A stretch of DNA of 33,387 nt. Source: Geobacteraceae bacterium GWC2_53_11 (GTDB lineage: Bacteria > Desulfobacterota > Desulfuromonadia > Geobacterales > Pseudopelobacteraceae). The stretch lies in NCBI GenBank assembly GCA_001802645.1, contig MGZJ01000003.1, positions 29,254-62,640 of the forward strand, given 5' to 3'. The first letter of the stretch is position 1. Every line of letters begins with the position of its first letter. The notes below the pieces were generated by a model. That model did not search any database. It saw nothing but the letters and a program-made list of their open reading frames with translations, and was not told the DNA's origin. The position numbers and the translations under genes are program-made. Below, piece by piece: positions 25,159 to 32,809 of this stretch.

Positions 25159-26295
25159 ATGGTTAAACGCCTCTACATTCACGTGCCGTTTTGCGTTGAA
25201 AAATGCCACTATTGCGCTTTCATCTCCTCCCCGCCACAGAATGGGGAACTGGGTGAATACCCTGATTTACTGATACGCGAACTAAGAGGCCATCCCTCCG
25301 GCGGCGAAGCATTGGCTTCAATCTACTTTGGAGGCGGCACCCCCTCGCTTTTGCAGCCACCGCAACTTGCCAGACTGCTTGAGGAAATAAACAAACATTC
25401 CGGGATTTCCCCCGATGCGGAAATAACCCTGGAAGTAAACCCCGGCACCGTCGATCAAAGTTCCCTGAAAGGATTCCGCGCTGCCGGCATCAACCGGCTT
25501 TCCTTAGGGATTCAATCGTTTGATGAAAATCACCTGAAATGCCTGGGGCGAATCCATACAGCTGAGCAGTCCCACAGGGCTTTCCAGGACATCCGTGCCG
25601 CCGGCTTTACCAATGTCAGCATTGACTTGATTCATTCGCTTCCTAACCAGACGCTGGGCCAGTGGCAAACCGAACTGAACCATGCCCTTAACCTTGACCC
25701 TGAGCATATTTCCATCTATGGGCTCACCATAGAGGAGGGCACCCCGTTCGCACATAGCTATCCCGACAACAGCCCGGCACTGGCCGATGAAGACCTCTCT
25801 GCGGACATGTTTGACCTGGCAGACACGCTTCTCACCGGATCCGGTTTTGAGCACTACGAGATCGCCAATTACGCCCGCAGTGGATACCAGTCTCAACATA
25901 ACAACGGCTACTGGAGACGGGATGGCTATCTGGGACTGGGTGTTGCAGCTCATTCATTTCTACGTGAGGGGTACGGCATACGGTTCAGCAATCCGGACAC
26001 TCTGGAGGAATACCTGCGTGGTGTATTGTCCGGTAAGTTGCCCCGGATTGGCGAGCAGCAACTTACGCGCCATGATGCCATAGCCGAGTATATGTTTTTA
26101 GGTCTGCGCCTGGCGAAAGGCATAGACCTGAACCATTTTGAACAAGAGTTCGGAGTCTCCTTGCAGTCTGTTTACGGCTCCGTGATCCCCGAACTTGCCG
26201 GTCTCGGACTGCTCATCCAGAGCGAAAGCACGATCACCCTTACAAAGCGGGGAATGCTGCTTTCAAACCAGGTATTTTCCCGGCTGTTACCCTGA
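25159..26295 (+). CDS. hemW: Radical SAM heme chaperone HemW
   Basis: A 378-residue radical SAM protein of the HemN/HemW group. The Fe-S motif is CVEKCHYCAF (Cys12, Cys16, Cys19), preceded by LYIHVPFC. SIYFGGGTPSLL, ITLEVNPGTVD, NRLSLGIQSFDENHLK and SIDLIHSLPNQT are family hallmarks. HemW transfers heme rather than oxidising coproporphyrinogen. The short N-terminus, lacking the HemN extension, fits HemW. Start at 25159 with AGGAG 5 nt upstream; a longer frame reaching 25075 crosses the intergenic region. Heme handling suits an organism with many cytochromes. Confidence 0.92.
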   Translation: MVKRLYIHVPFCVEKCHYCAFISSPPQNGELGEYPDLLIRELRGHPSGGEALASIYFGGGTPSLLQPPQLARLLEEINKHSGISPDAEITLEVNPGTVDQSSLKGFRAAGINRLSLGIQSFDENHLKCLGRIHTAEQSHRAFQDIRAAGFTNVSIDLIHSLPNQTLGQWQTELNHALNLDPEHISIYGLTIEEGTPFAHSYPDNSPALADEDLSADMFDLADTLLTGSGFEHYEIANYARSGYQSQHNNGYWRRDGYLGLGVAAHSFLREGYGIRFSNPDTLEEYLRGVLSGKLPRIGEQQLTRHDAIAEYMFLGLRLAKGIDLNHFEQEFGVSLQSVYGSVIPELAGLGLLIQSESTITLTKRGMLLSNQVFSRLLP

Positions 26296-26322
26296 AGACA
26301 TGACAATGAGAAGTAATGAACC

Positions 26323-26350
26323 TTGACAATCGTCACCGGCATGGCATACT
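26323..26350 (+). promoter_or_regulatory. Putative promoter of the DUF3015 gene
   Basis: TTGACA and CATACT are separated by 16 nt. A leader of ~110 nt follows, with a hairpin CCCCCA-TCTTTG-TGGGGG (26427-26444) shortly before the AGGAGG ribosome binding site. Confidence 0.55.
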
Positions 26351-26467
26351 GTCACAACCTAAGTATGCTCTTAGATTTGCGCTGCAACGCATGGTAACAC
26401 ACCGGCATCTCCCAATGTTTTTCACCCCCCCATCTTTGTGGGGGAACTTACTCCATAGGAGGCATGT

Positions 26468-26935
26468 ATGAAAAAAGTTCTGTTGGGATTGGCATTAAGT
26501 GTAGTGGTAACTGGATCGGCGTTTGCCGGGCAAGCTCAGAACAACGTCGGCTGCGGCCTGGGAACGATGCTGTGGGAAGGCAAGGCTGATAATTCGATTG
26601 TATTTCAGGTATTACAGGCAACAACAAACGGCACCTCGGCCAACCAGACCTTCGGCATCACGTCAGGAACCTCCAACTGCCAGAAGCCATCCAGGATTGC
26701 CCAGAACGAGAAGCTGATTAATTTCGTTCAGGCCAACATGGACAACCTGGCTCAGGACATTGCCATGGGCAAAGGCGAGAGCCTCGATACGTTTGCTGAA
26801 ATGCTCGGTGTTGCCCCTGGACAGAATGCCGCTTTCAATGCAAAGCTTCAGTCAAATTTCGGCAAGATTTTCACTTCTGAAAATGTTGTTCTCGCAGAAG
26901 TAATCGACAATGCGGTAACCGTTGCCAACAACTAG
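26468..26935 (+). CDS. DUF3015-family exported protein
   Basis: A 155-residue secreted or periplasmic protein of unknown function. It has a signal peptide (MKKVLLGLALSVVVTGSAFA, cleavage after Ala20) followed by VGCGLGTMLWEGKADNS, VLQATTNGTSANQTFGITSGTSNC and IAQNEKLINFVQANMDNLAQDIAMGKGE, which are the family hallmarks. Two cysteines (in VGCG and SNCQ) could form a disulfide. A strong AGGAGG lies 5 nt upstream. A strong terminator follows, so it is probably a separate, highly expressed transcript. Members are often found next to DUF4105-type genes, as here. Confidence 0.9.
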   Translation: MKKVLLGLALSVVVTGSAFAGQAQNNVGCGLGTMLWEGKADNSIVFQVLQATTNGTSANQTFGITSGTSNCQKPSRIAQNEKLINFVQANMDNLAQDIAMGKGESLDTFAEMLGVAPGQNAAFNAKLQSNFGKIFTSENVVLAEVIDNAVTVANN

Positions 26936-26955
26936 GCTTCGCTTTCCGTCGTTTA

Positions 26956-26992
26956 AAAACAGGTACACAAAGTCTCTTTGTGTGCCTGTTTT
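26956..26992 (+). terminator. Long intrinsic terminator after DUF3015
   Basis: AAAACAGG-T-ACACAAAG, loop TCT, CTTTGTGT-G-CCTGTTTT: 17 paired positions with one T-G wobble. The A-rich and T-rich ends make it usable in both directions. Confidence 0.92.
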
Positions 26993-27016
26993 ACGTTTTC
27001 AGCCAGGATTTTGCTC

Positions 27017-28942
27017 GTGAGATTATTACCTATTACAAAAGCAGTTCCACCGTCTGCACTCTGGTACGGTGTGCTTCTTTTTGCCCTCATATTCATTCCG
27101 GCCCCTGCCTTGAGTCAGGAACCGGGCTACGTTGAGAAGCTGGTTCATGAAGCAAAAAAACGCAAACTCCATGAGGAGCGTGGCTGGAAAGCCCTTCTTC
27201 ATTACGGAAAGAACTTCTCCGGAACCGAAAAAAGCAAAATCGACGATGTAAAGTTTTTCACCTCACCGGATGGCAGAATCAACCCCGAAGCAGAACTTGA
27301 GTCAACTTTGAAAAGCTTTTTTGCTGCCGAAACAAGGGACAACTTGAGCAGCGCCTGCCGTTTTCCGGCCCGCTATGCCTGGCTTGTCGAACAGCTGCAG
27401 ATTGATGTCAGCCAGTTGCCCACCCCTGTATGTAGCGAACGGGACCGGGTATATGAAGCGATTGACCCTAAATCCGCCGTACTTGTATTTCCCGTGGGAC
27501 ACATCAACAGCCCGGCCTCCATGTTCGGCCACACCCTGATTCGTATCGACGGCAGCAGCAAAAGCAGCCTTATCTCGTATGCCGTCAACTATTCCGCTGA
27601 AAACACCGACTCAAACGGGATTGCCTACGCCTGGAAAGGGCTGACCGGGATGTACAAGGGTTTCTACTCACTGATGCCCTATTATGACAAGGTGAGGGAG
27701 TACAACAACCTTGAGCACCGGGACATGTGGGAATACCGGCTGAAGCTTACCGCCCCCGAAGCGAGACGGATGCTTGATCACATCTGGGAGCTCCAGCACA
27801 TCGAATCGTCATACTATTTTCTGGATGAGAACTGTTCCTACAACCTGATGTTCCTCATTGAAGCCGCCCGGCCGGAACTGCATCTGACCGATAAAACCGG
27901 CATGTTCGTTCTGCCATCGGACACGGTCAGGCTGGTCATGGATAACGGCATTGTTGAAGAGGTTACCTACCGCCCTTCACAAGGAACCAAAATCCGGAAG
28001 ATCCTAGGCCTGCTCGATCAGAACGGACAGAATATCGCACATGATATTTCCTTTGAAACATACGACCCGGCCCTGGTGAAACAGCTTCCCGCCACAACCG
28101 TTGAGAAGATCAAGATACTTGATCTGGCCACGGGATTCGTACAATTCAGATACGGCCGCAAAGAACTTGAAAAAGACGCCTATTCCAGGCTGTACCTCAA
28201 AATACTGAGAGAGAGAAGCACCTTGGGAGCTGCCCCTGAAGAGCTGTACCGCGTAGCAGAACCGGCCAGACCGGACACGGGGCATGGAAGCACGAAAATC
28301 GCTGTTGCATCTGGAGTGCGCCACGGGGAGCTGTTTGGCGAGCTGAATATTCGCCCCGAATTTCACGCTCTTCTGGACCCGGACCAGGGATATCTACCGG
28401 GTGCACAGATAAAGTTCCTTGACACAGCTCTACGCTATGGCGGCGGGACCGAATCTGTGTATATAAACTCGCTGCATGTCATCAACATCGTTTCAATTTC
28501 TCCGCGAGATACTTTTTTCAAACCTCTGTCGTGGAAAGTGAACACCGGTTTTGACCGTGAAACGCTCAGTGACGCCCGTGAGCATCTCATCTATCGCCTG
28601 AACACCGGCGGCGGCTTTGCGTATACATCTCCACTCGGGGGCATCTGGTATGCGCTGGGCGAACTCGACATCAATGCAGGGCCTGAATTCCGGGCTGGCA
28701 TAACCGCCGGGCCGGGGATAAGCATCGGCGCGGCGGAACAGCTTTCGAAGCACACCAAATGTCTCCTGAATATTTCCGGTTACTGGTATGGCCTGGGCGA
28801 TGACCGCACTGCCATAAAAGCCTATCTCGGCTTGAACCGTCAGATCTCGCAACATAACAGTCTCTCCCTTGAAGCGTCTCATGAAGCCGTCAGCAGCAGG
28901 CAGATATCCGAAATCGCCCTGCGCTGGAACCATTACTATTAA
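27017..28942 (+). CDS. DUF4105 / Lnb-N-like protein with C-terminal beta-barrel-like domain
   Basis: About 641 residues from a GTG start at 27017, chosen for AGGA 8 nt upstream. An in-frame ATG at 26978 lies inside the terminator. It has a signal peptide or anchor (LLFALIFIPAPALS). The periplasmic core (about 60-360) is the DUF4105 domain, since renamed Lnb N-terminal domain: GHINSPASMFGHTLIRI (candidate catalytic His172) and DENCSYNLMFLIEAA (candidate Cys273), a permuted papain-like (NlpC/P60/LRAT) arrangement. The last ~230 residues alternate polar and hydrophobic strands and end in RWNHYY, an aromatic terminus typical of outer-membrane barrels. In Bacteroides, related Lnb proteins N-acylate lipoproteins. 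Whether this one does is open. Confidence 0.85.
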   Translation: MRLLPITKAVPPSALWYGVLLFALIFIPAPALSQEPGYVEKLVHEAKKRKLHEERGWKALLHYGKNFSGTEKSKIDDVKFFTSPDGRINPEAELESTLKSFFAAETRDNLSSACRFPARYAWLVEQLQIDVSQLPTPVCSERDRVYEAIDPKSAVLVFPVGHINSPASMFGHTLIRIDGSSKSSLISYAVNYSAENTDSNGIAYAWKGLTGMYKGFYSLMPYYDKVREYNNLEHRDMWEYRLKLTAPEARRMLDHIWELQHIESSYYFLDENCSYNLMFLIEAARPELHLTDKTGMFVLPSDTVRLVMDNGIVEEVTYRPSQGTKIRKILGLLDQNGQNIAHDISFETYDPALVKQLPATTVEKIKILDLATGFVQFRYGRKELEKDAYSRLYLKILRERSTLGAAPEELYRVAEPARPDTGHGSTKIAVASGVRHGELFGELNIRPEFHALLDPDQGYLPGAQIKFLDTALRYGGGTESVYINSLHVINIVSISPRDTFFKPLSWKVNTGFDRETLSDAREHLIYRLNTGGGFAYTSPLGGIWYALGELDINAGPEFRAGITAGPGISIGAAEQLSKHTKCLLNISGYWYGLGDDRTAIKAYLGLNRQISQHNSLSLEASHEAVSSRQISEIALRWNHYY

Positions 28943-29065
28943 TCCCCCAAGCAAACAGCCACTTGTCTGTACCGCTCTGAAGTGGTATGGTGCGAAGCCC
29001 TTACCGGCCTCCGAAAAGAGACCTGTAATGAAGCGCACCCCTGACAAAGGAACTCATATTTCCTG

Positions 29066-29860
29066 ATGATTCTTGTACTTCGCCCCATCATTCTCCTGCT
29101 GGCTCTGGCAAGCACCTCATTTGCCCTCACGGAAATCCGTTCGATTCCGACCCGTCCGGGGATCACCATGAATGTCCTTATGATGACGCCCGAAAAAGCC
29201 GGCCGCCAGGAGGCATTGATTCTTTTTCCCGGAGGAAATGGAGCCGGACCGTTTAAAATAACCGAAAGCGGAACCGTCAGCGGCTGGAGCTTTCTGGTGC
29301 GCAGCGCAGATACCTTTATTGAGAGCGGCTTCTCGGTTTTCACCGTAGCTCCTCCTTCAGATCACTCCACCGGTATGAGCACCGGCTTTCGCGAGTCCCC
29401 TGAACATGCCGATGACATTGTCTCCCTGATTAATTTCCTTATTCAACAAGGGTACGAACGTATTTTTCTGGTTGGCAACAGCCGGGGTACTCTCTCTGCA
29501 GCCTCCCTCGGCACGCGGCTCAAGGACAATCACCTGAAGGGGATCATCCTCACGTCGTCGCTCGAGTACGAGAACTTCCTTCGCTGGCTGCCGCTGAATC
29601 AGATTCATCTTCCCGTGCTGATGATTCATCATCGTGATGACGCCTGCCGGGTCAGCTCAATTGAAGAAGCCAGGATAACCAGAGCCAACCTGAGTGCCGC
29701 TACCGCAGTTGATTTCGTCGAAGTAACCGGCGGCGCCTATCCCCGTTCAGCACCCTGCGACAACCTGAGCGCCCATGGCTTCTTCGGGGCAGAAGAAAGA
29801 GTCGTCCGGGTAATTGCCGATTGGATAGACGGCAGAAACGTTCCGGACAAAATCGAGTAG
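29066..29860 (+). CDS. Exported alpha/beta hydrolase
   Basis: A 264-residue protein with a signal peptide (LRPIILLLALASTSFA). Alpha/beta-hydrolase features: an oxyanion-type LFPGGNGAG, nucleophile elbow GNSRGTLSA (Ser139), a candidate acid in HHRDD (Asp191/192), and a terminal His in SAHGFFG (His237). Cysteines in DDACRV and SAPCDN may form a disulfide across the active site. The start ATG overlaps a short upstream stop (TGATG); the ribosome binding site is distant (AGGA, about 15 nt). The substrate is unknown. It is between the Lnb-like gene and a transglutaminase-like gene, all exported. Confidence 0.85.
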   Translation: MILVLRPIILLLALASTSFALTEIRSIPTRPGITMNVLMMTPEKAGRQEALILFPGGNGAGPFKITESGTVSGWSFLVRSADTFIESGFSVFTVAPPSDHSTGMSTGFRESPEHADDIVSLINFLIQQGYERIFLVGNSRGTLSAASLGTRLKDNHLKGIILTSSLEYENFLRWLPLNQIHLPVLMIHHRDDACRVSSIEEARITRANLSAATAVDFVEVTGGAYPRSAPCDNLSAHGFFGAEERVVRVIADWIDGRNVPDKIE

Positions 29861-29895
29861 CATGCTTCGACCAGCCTCCTACAGAATGGAATCAC

Positions 29896-30537
29896 ATGAT
29901 TAAAATACCGGTTCTCACACGGCGGCTGAATCTGCGCTGGCTGACAGGTGCAGCGATAGCAGTGGCGATTGCATTCGGCGGCGGGTATGTCACCGGCAGG
30001 GGAGGCTGGCACGTCAATGTTACGTTCCATGACATGCTGATCAACAATCCCCGTGACCTGTGCAACCTCGTCACTCCCTACGACAAACGCGTTCGAGCCC
30101 TGGCGGATTCGTTCAAGAGCCATGACGAGGCCTATCTCTACGTTCGCGACCGCATCGACAACGATCCATCCCTCGCGGCTCTGCCAGCAGGCGACGTTAT
30201 CGATGCAGGACGGGCCAGCTGCTTCGGCAAGGCCATTGTGCTCTGCAGCCTCTACCGGGCCCTCGGCAAGCCGGCCTCGGATGTACGGGTCGTGATCGGC
30301 GAAGCTGACCTGCCCACCGGCGGCTTCGACCATGCCTGGATTGAACTGGAACACGAAGGACAGTGCCTGCAGCAGGACACAACCAACATTCTGGGCCATT
30401 TTGCCTTCGGTCAGTTCCGGAGCGAAAAATACGTCGAGACTTTTATCAGGGACGAAGAGTTTGTTCTCAACGATAAAAGGTTTGCCATTGTCTCGCAGCT
30501 GAACAGGCTGAAAAGCACAGGACACCCGCGTTTCTGA
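29896..30537 (+). CDS. Membrane-anchored transglutaminase-like protein
   Basis: A 213-residue protein with an N-terminal membrane anchor (about 16-34, GAAIAVAIAFGGGYVTG) and a periplasmic transglutaminase-like cysteine-protease-type domain. The triad reads Cys109 (RASCFGKAIVLCSLYRALG), His146 (GGFDHAWIELE) and Asp161 (QQDTT). Members act as proteases or amidases as often as cross-linkers. Start chosen at 29896 (GGA upstream); the frame is open to 29821 but overlaps the hydrolase gene. It begins 35 nt after the hydrolase stop, so co-transcription is likely. Confidence 0.85.
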   Translation: MIKIPVLTRRLNLRWLTGAAIAVAIAFGGGYVTGRGGWHVNVTFHDMLINNPRDLCNLVTPYDKRVRALADSFKSHDEAYLYVRDRIDNDPSLAALPAGDVIDAGRASCFGKAIVLCSLYRALGKPASDVRVVIGEADLPTGGFDHAWIELEHEGQCLQQDTTNILGHFAFGQFRSEKYVETFIRDEEFVLNDKRFAIVSQLNRLKSTGHPRF

Positions 30538-30580
30538 CAACTAGCCCGTTTCATCAACCACACGACCATGGAGCTTTGAC

Positions 30581-30964
30581 ATGAAAACAGCAATTTTACT
30601 AATGGCCCACGGCAGCCGCATTGCCGAGGCAAATGACGCCGCCCGCCAGGTGGCGGAAATGGTACAGGAACTGACGGGATTCGAGATTATTGAGGTTTCC
30701 TTCCGTGAGCTGCATGAACCAAACATCCAGAGCGGCATTGACGCCTGTGTCGCCAGGGGCGCGGACCGTATACTGCTGATGCCCTACTTCCTGTTCATGG
30801 GTGCCCATGTCCAGCATGACCTTCCGGAAGAGATCACAGAGGCCAAAAAGCGGTACCCCGACCTGATCATGGAGATGGGGGGGCACCTGGGAGCACATCG
30901 CAAACTGGCGGAAATCGAGGCAGAACGGATCGGCGAAGCGCTTGAAAGACTGGGGTGGCACTGA
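30581..30964 (+). CDS. cbiX: Sirohydrochlorin cobaltochelatase, small CbiX
   Basis: A 127-residue chelatase of the short CbiX type. It inserts cobalt into sirohydrochlorin, an early step of anaerobic cobalamin synthesis, probably as a homodimer. The metal-binding histidines are in LMAHGSR (His10) and FMGAHVQHDLP (His76, His79), with the ILLMPYFLFMG core strand. RBS GGAG lies 7 nt upstream of the ATG. The stop overlaps the cbiC start by one base (TGATG). A siroheme or nickel role is possible for this family, but the following cbiC and cbiD support cobalt. Confidence 0.93.
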   Translation: MKTAILLMAHGSRIAEANDAARQVAEMVQELTGFEIIEVSFRELHEPNIQSGIDACVARGADRILLMPYFLFMGAHVQHDLPEEITEAKKRYPDLIMEMGGHLGAHRKLAEIEAERIGEALERLGWH

Positions 30965-31602
30965 TGGACTCACTGCAGATGAAGCCGGAGCAGATTGAGA
31001 CCGAATCCTTCCGCATTATCGATTCCGAGATCGGAGACCATGACTGGTCTGAAGCGGAGTGGCAGATTGTCCGCCGTGCGATCCATACCAGTGCCGACTT
31101 CGAATACGCCCGGACAATGATCTTTTCCGAGGATGCGGTTGCAAGAGCGGTCACCGCGCTTGCAAGCGGAGCAGGCATCGTTACCGACACCAACATGGCT
31201 CTTTCCGGCATAAGCAAGCCTCGTCTCGCCACTTTCGGCTGTTCGCTCTCATGTCATGTTGCCGATCACGACGTTGCCGAACAGGCACGCCAAGAAGGAG
31301 TCACCCGCTCTATTATCGCCCTGCGCAAGGGTGTTGACAACCCGGACAACCGCATTTTTGTCATCGGCAACGCTCCTACAGCATTGTTTGAACTGCTCCG
31401 TCTTATCGAAACCGGCGCGGCCAAACCGGCGCTTATCATCGGCCTTCCGGTCGGTTTTGTAGGCGCGGAAGAGAGTAAAAATGCCCTGGCTTCCGCTCGA
31501 CATGACATCCCCTTCATCACCAATATCGGGCGTAAAGGCGGCTCCAATGTGGCTGCCGCAGTCGTAAATGCCCTGGCAATCCTGGCAACCGCACGGTCAT
31601 GA
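30964..31602 (+). CDS. cbiC: Cobalt-precorrin-8 methylmutase
   Basis: A 212-residue enzyme that moves the C11 methyl group to C12, giving cobyrinate. Hallmarks: EIGDHDWSEAEWQIVRRAIHTSADFEYA with the catalytic His41, ALASGAGIVTDTNMALSGI, FVIGNAPTALFELL, and GLPVGFVGAEESKNAL. The start at 30964 gives a one-base overlap with cbiX; an in-frame GTG at 30955 is unlikely. Its stop overlaps cbiD by 4 nt (ATGA). Confidence 0.95.
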   Translation: MDSLQMKPEQIETESFRIIDSEIGDHDWSEAEWQIVRRAIHTSADFEYARTMIFSEDAVARAVTALASGAGIVTDTNMALSGISKPRLATFGCSLSCHVADHDVAEQARQEGVTRSIIALRKGVDNPDNRIFVIGNAPTALFELLRLIETGAAKPALIIGLPVGFVGAEESKNALASARHDIPFITNIGRKGGSNVAAAVVNALAILATARS

Positions 31603-32690
31603 CAAAAGAGCTGCGCGCTGCCCCTTCGACGCCACTCAGGTCCGGCTACACAACCGGCGCCTGCGCCGCTGCCGCCGCCAAGGGGGCAGTTCGGATGCTG
31701 GCGGCCCAAACCACCCAGTCCGAAGTCAGTATAGATCTACCCGGTGGGACTACGGCCACGTTTGCGCTGCATGGCCAGACGTTTTCAACCGATGAAGCAC
31801 GCTGTTTCGTCGTAAAAGATGCGGGAGATGATCCTGATATCACCAACGGAGCTGAAGTGCACGCCACGGCATCATTCCTCCCCCGCAAAGAGGGGGAGAC
31901 GATAACCATCACCGGTGGTATCGGCATCGGCAAAGTCACCAAACCGGGCTTGGCGGTCCCGCCGGGCGAATGGGCCATCAACCCGGTGCCGCGCCGGATG
32001 ATCGAACAGTCGGTTCGCTCTGTTTTCTCATCCCTCATCCCTCATCCCTCAACCCTTCACATTGCCATCTCAATTCCCGACGGTGAGGAGCGGGCGAAAA
32101 AGACTCTCAATGCCCGTCTCGGAATAATTGGAGGGCTCTCGATCCTCGGCACGACCGGAATCGTCCGTCCCATATCGGTGAAAGCCTGGACGGACACCAT
32201 TGATGCCGCTCTGGATGTAGCCAAGGCGTGCGGCTGCGAAACGGTCATCCTTTCTACCGGCCGCAGCAGTGAGGTGGCAGCACAACACCATTTCCCCCAC
32301 TTCCCTGAAGAAGCCTGCATCATGATGGGTGATCATGTGGCGTATGCACTGCAAGCATGCTCCCGGCGCGGCTTTATGAGACCGGTTGTCGCCTGCCAGT
32401 TTGCCAAACTGCTCAAAATCGCCTGCGGTTACGAAAACACTCATGCCGCTGCGTCCGAACTTGATCTGGGCATACTGCGAGGGTGGGCAGAGGCCGCGGG
32501 CTTCCCCGCTGCCTATCTGGCACTTATCTCGAACGCCAATACCGCTCGGGAAATCGCCGTTGCAACCGGCTTTGACAGGGCATTCATGAAGCTTGTTGCC
32601 GACCGGGCCCGTTCAGCCGCCGCCGTGCATGCACCGGGAATCCAGGCTCAACCTCTTCTGTGCGGATACGATGGTCTGATCATCGAATGA
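31599..32690 (+). CDS. cbiD: Cobalt-precorrin-5B (C1)-methyltransferase
   Basis: A 363-residue enzyme of the anaerobic cobalamin pathway. Signatures: SGYTTGACAAAAAKGA near the N-terminus, VVKDAGDDPDITNGAEV, GGIGIGKVTKPGLAVPPGEWAINPVPRRMI, LNARLGIIGGLSILGTTGIVRP and PVVACQFAKLLKIA. Two local oddities. The N-terminal LRAAPSTPLRSGYTTG is longer than the usual start. A short Ser/Pro/His stretch (SSLIPHPSTLH), encoded by a 7-bp tandem repeat, interrupts the link before the conserved ISIPDGEE. It is the last gene of the cbiXCD run; a terminator follows. Confidence 0.95.
   Translation: MTKELRAAPSTPLRSGYTTGACAAAAAKGAVRMLAAQTTQSEVSIDLPGGTTATFALHGQTFSTDEARCFVVKDAGDDPDITNGAEVHATASFLPRKEGETITITGGIGIGKVTKPGLAVPPGEWAINPVPRRMIEQSVRSVFSSLIPHPSTLHIAISIPDGEERAKKTLNARLGIIGGLSILGTTGIVRPISVKAWTDTIDAALDVAKACGCETVILSTGRSSEVAAQHHFPHFPEEACIMMGDHVAYALQACSRRGFMRPVVACQFAKLLKIACGYENTHAAASELDLGILRGWAEAAGFPAAYLALISNANTAREIAVATGFDRAFMKLVADRARSAAAVHAPGIQAQPLLCGYDGLIIE
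32027..32054 (+). repeat. 7-bp tandem repeat within cbiD
   Basis: CTCATCC occurs three times in perfect tandem, followed by CTCAACC. The 28-bp run encodes part of SSLIPHPSTL. Because 7 is not a multiple of 3, a change of one unit would shift the reading frame. Confidence 0.85.
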
Positions 32691-32755
32691 ATACCGCAAA
32701 AACTCCAGCCACTGGAAGCGGAGAACAGGCACACCCTCTGAAATATGAGCAACAA

Positions 32756-32787
32756 AAAAGGCCTCCCGATTATTCGAGAGGCCTTTT
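32756..32787. terminator. Bidirectional intrinsic terminator
   Basis: AAAAGGCCTC and GAGGCCTTTT pair perfectly over 10 bp with a 12-nt loop. They are flanked by further A on the left and T on the right. It serves cbiD from the left and the PilZ gene from the right. Confidence 0.92.
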
Positions 32788-32809
32788 CATCTGGACAGAG
32801 CAGACAGGA

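Noticed and set aside
29029-29066. Short 12-codon frame (MKRTPDKGTHIS) ending at the hydrolase start
   Set aside because: The TGATG overlap is suggestive of a coupling leader peptide, but there is no good ribosome binding site and no conserved feature. Likely chance.
30538-30580. Cobalamin riboswitch before cbiX
   Set aside because: The gap is only 43 nt and contains no conserved B12-box sequence.
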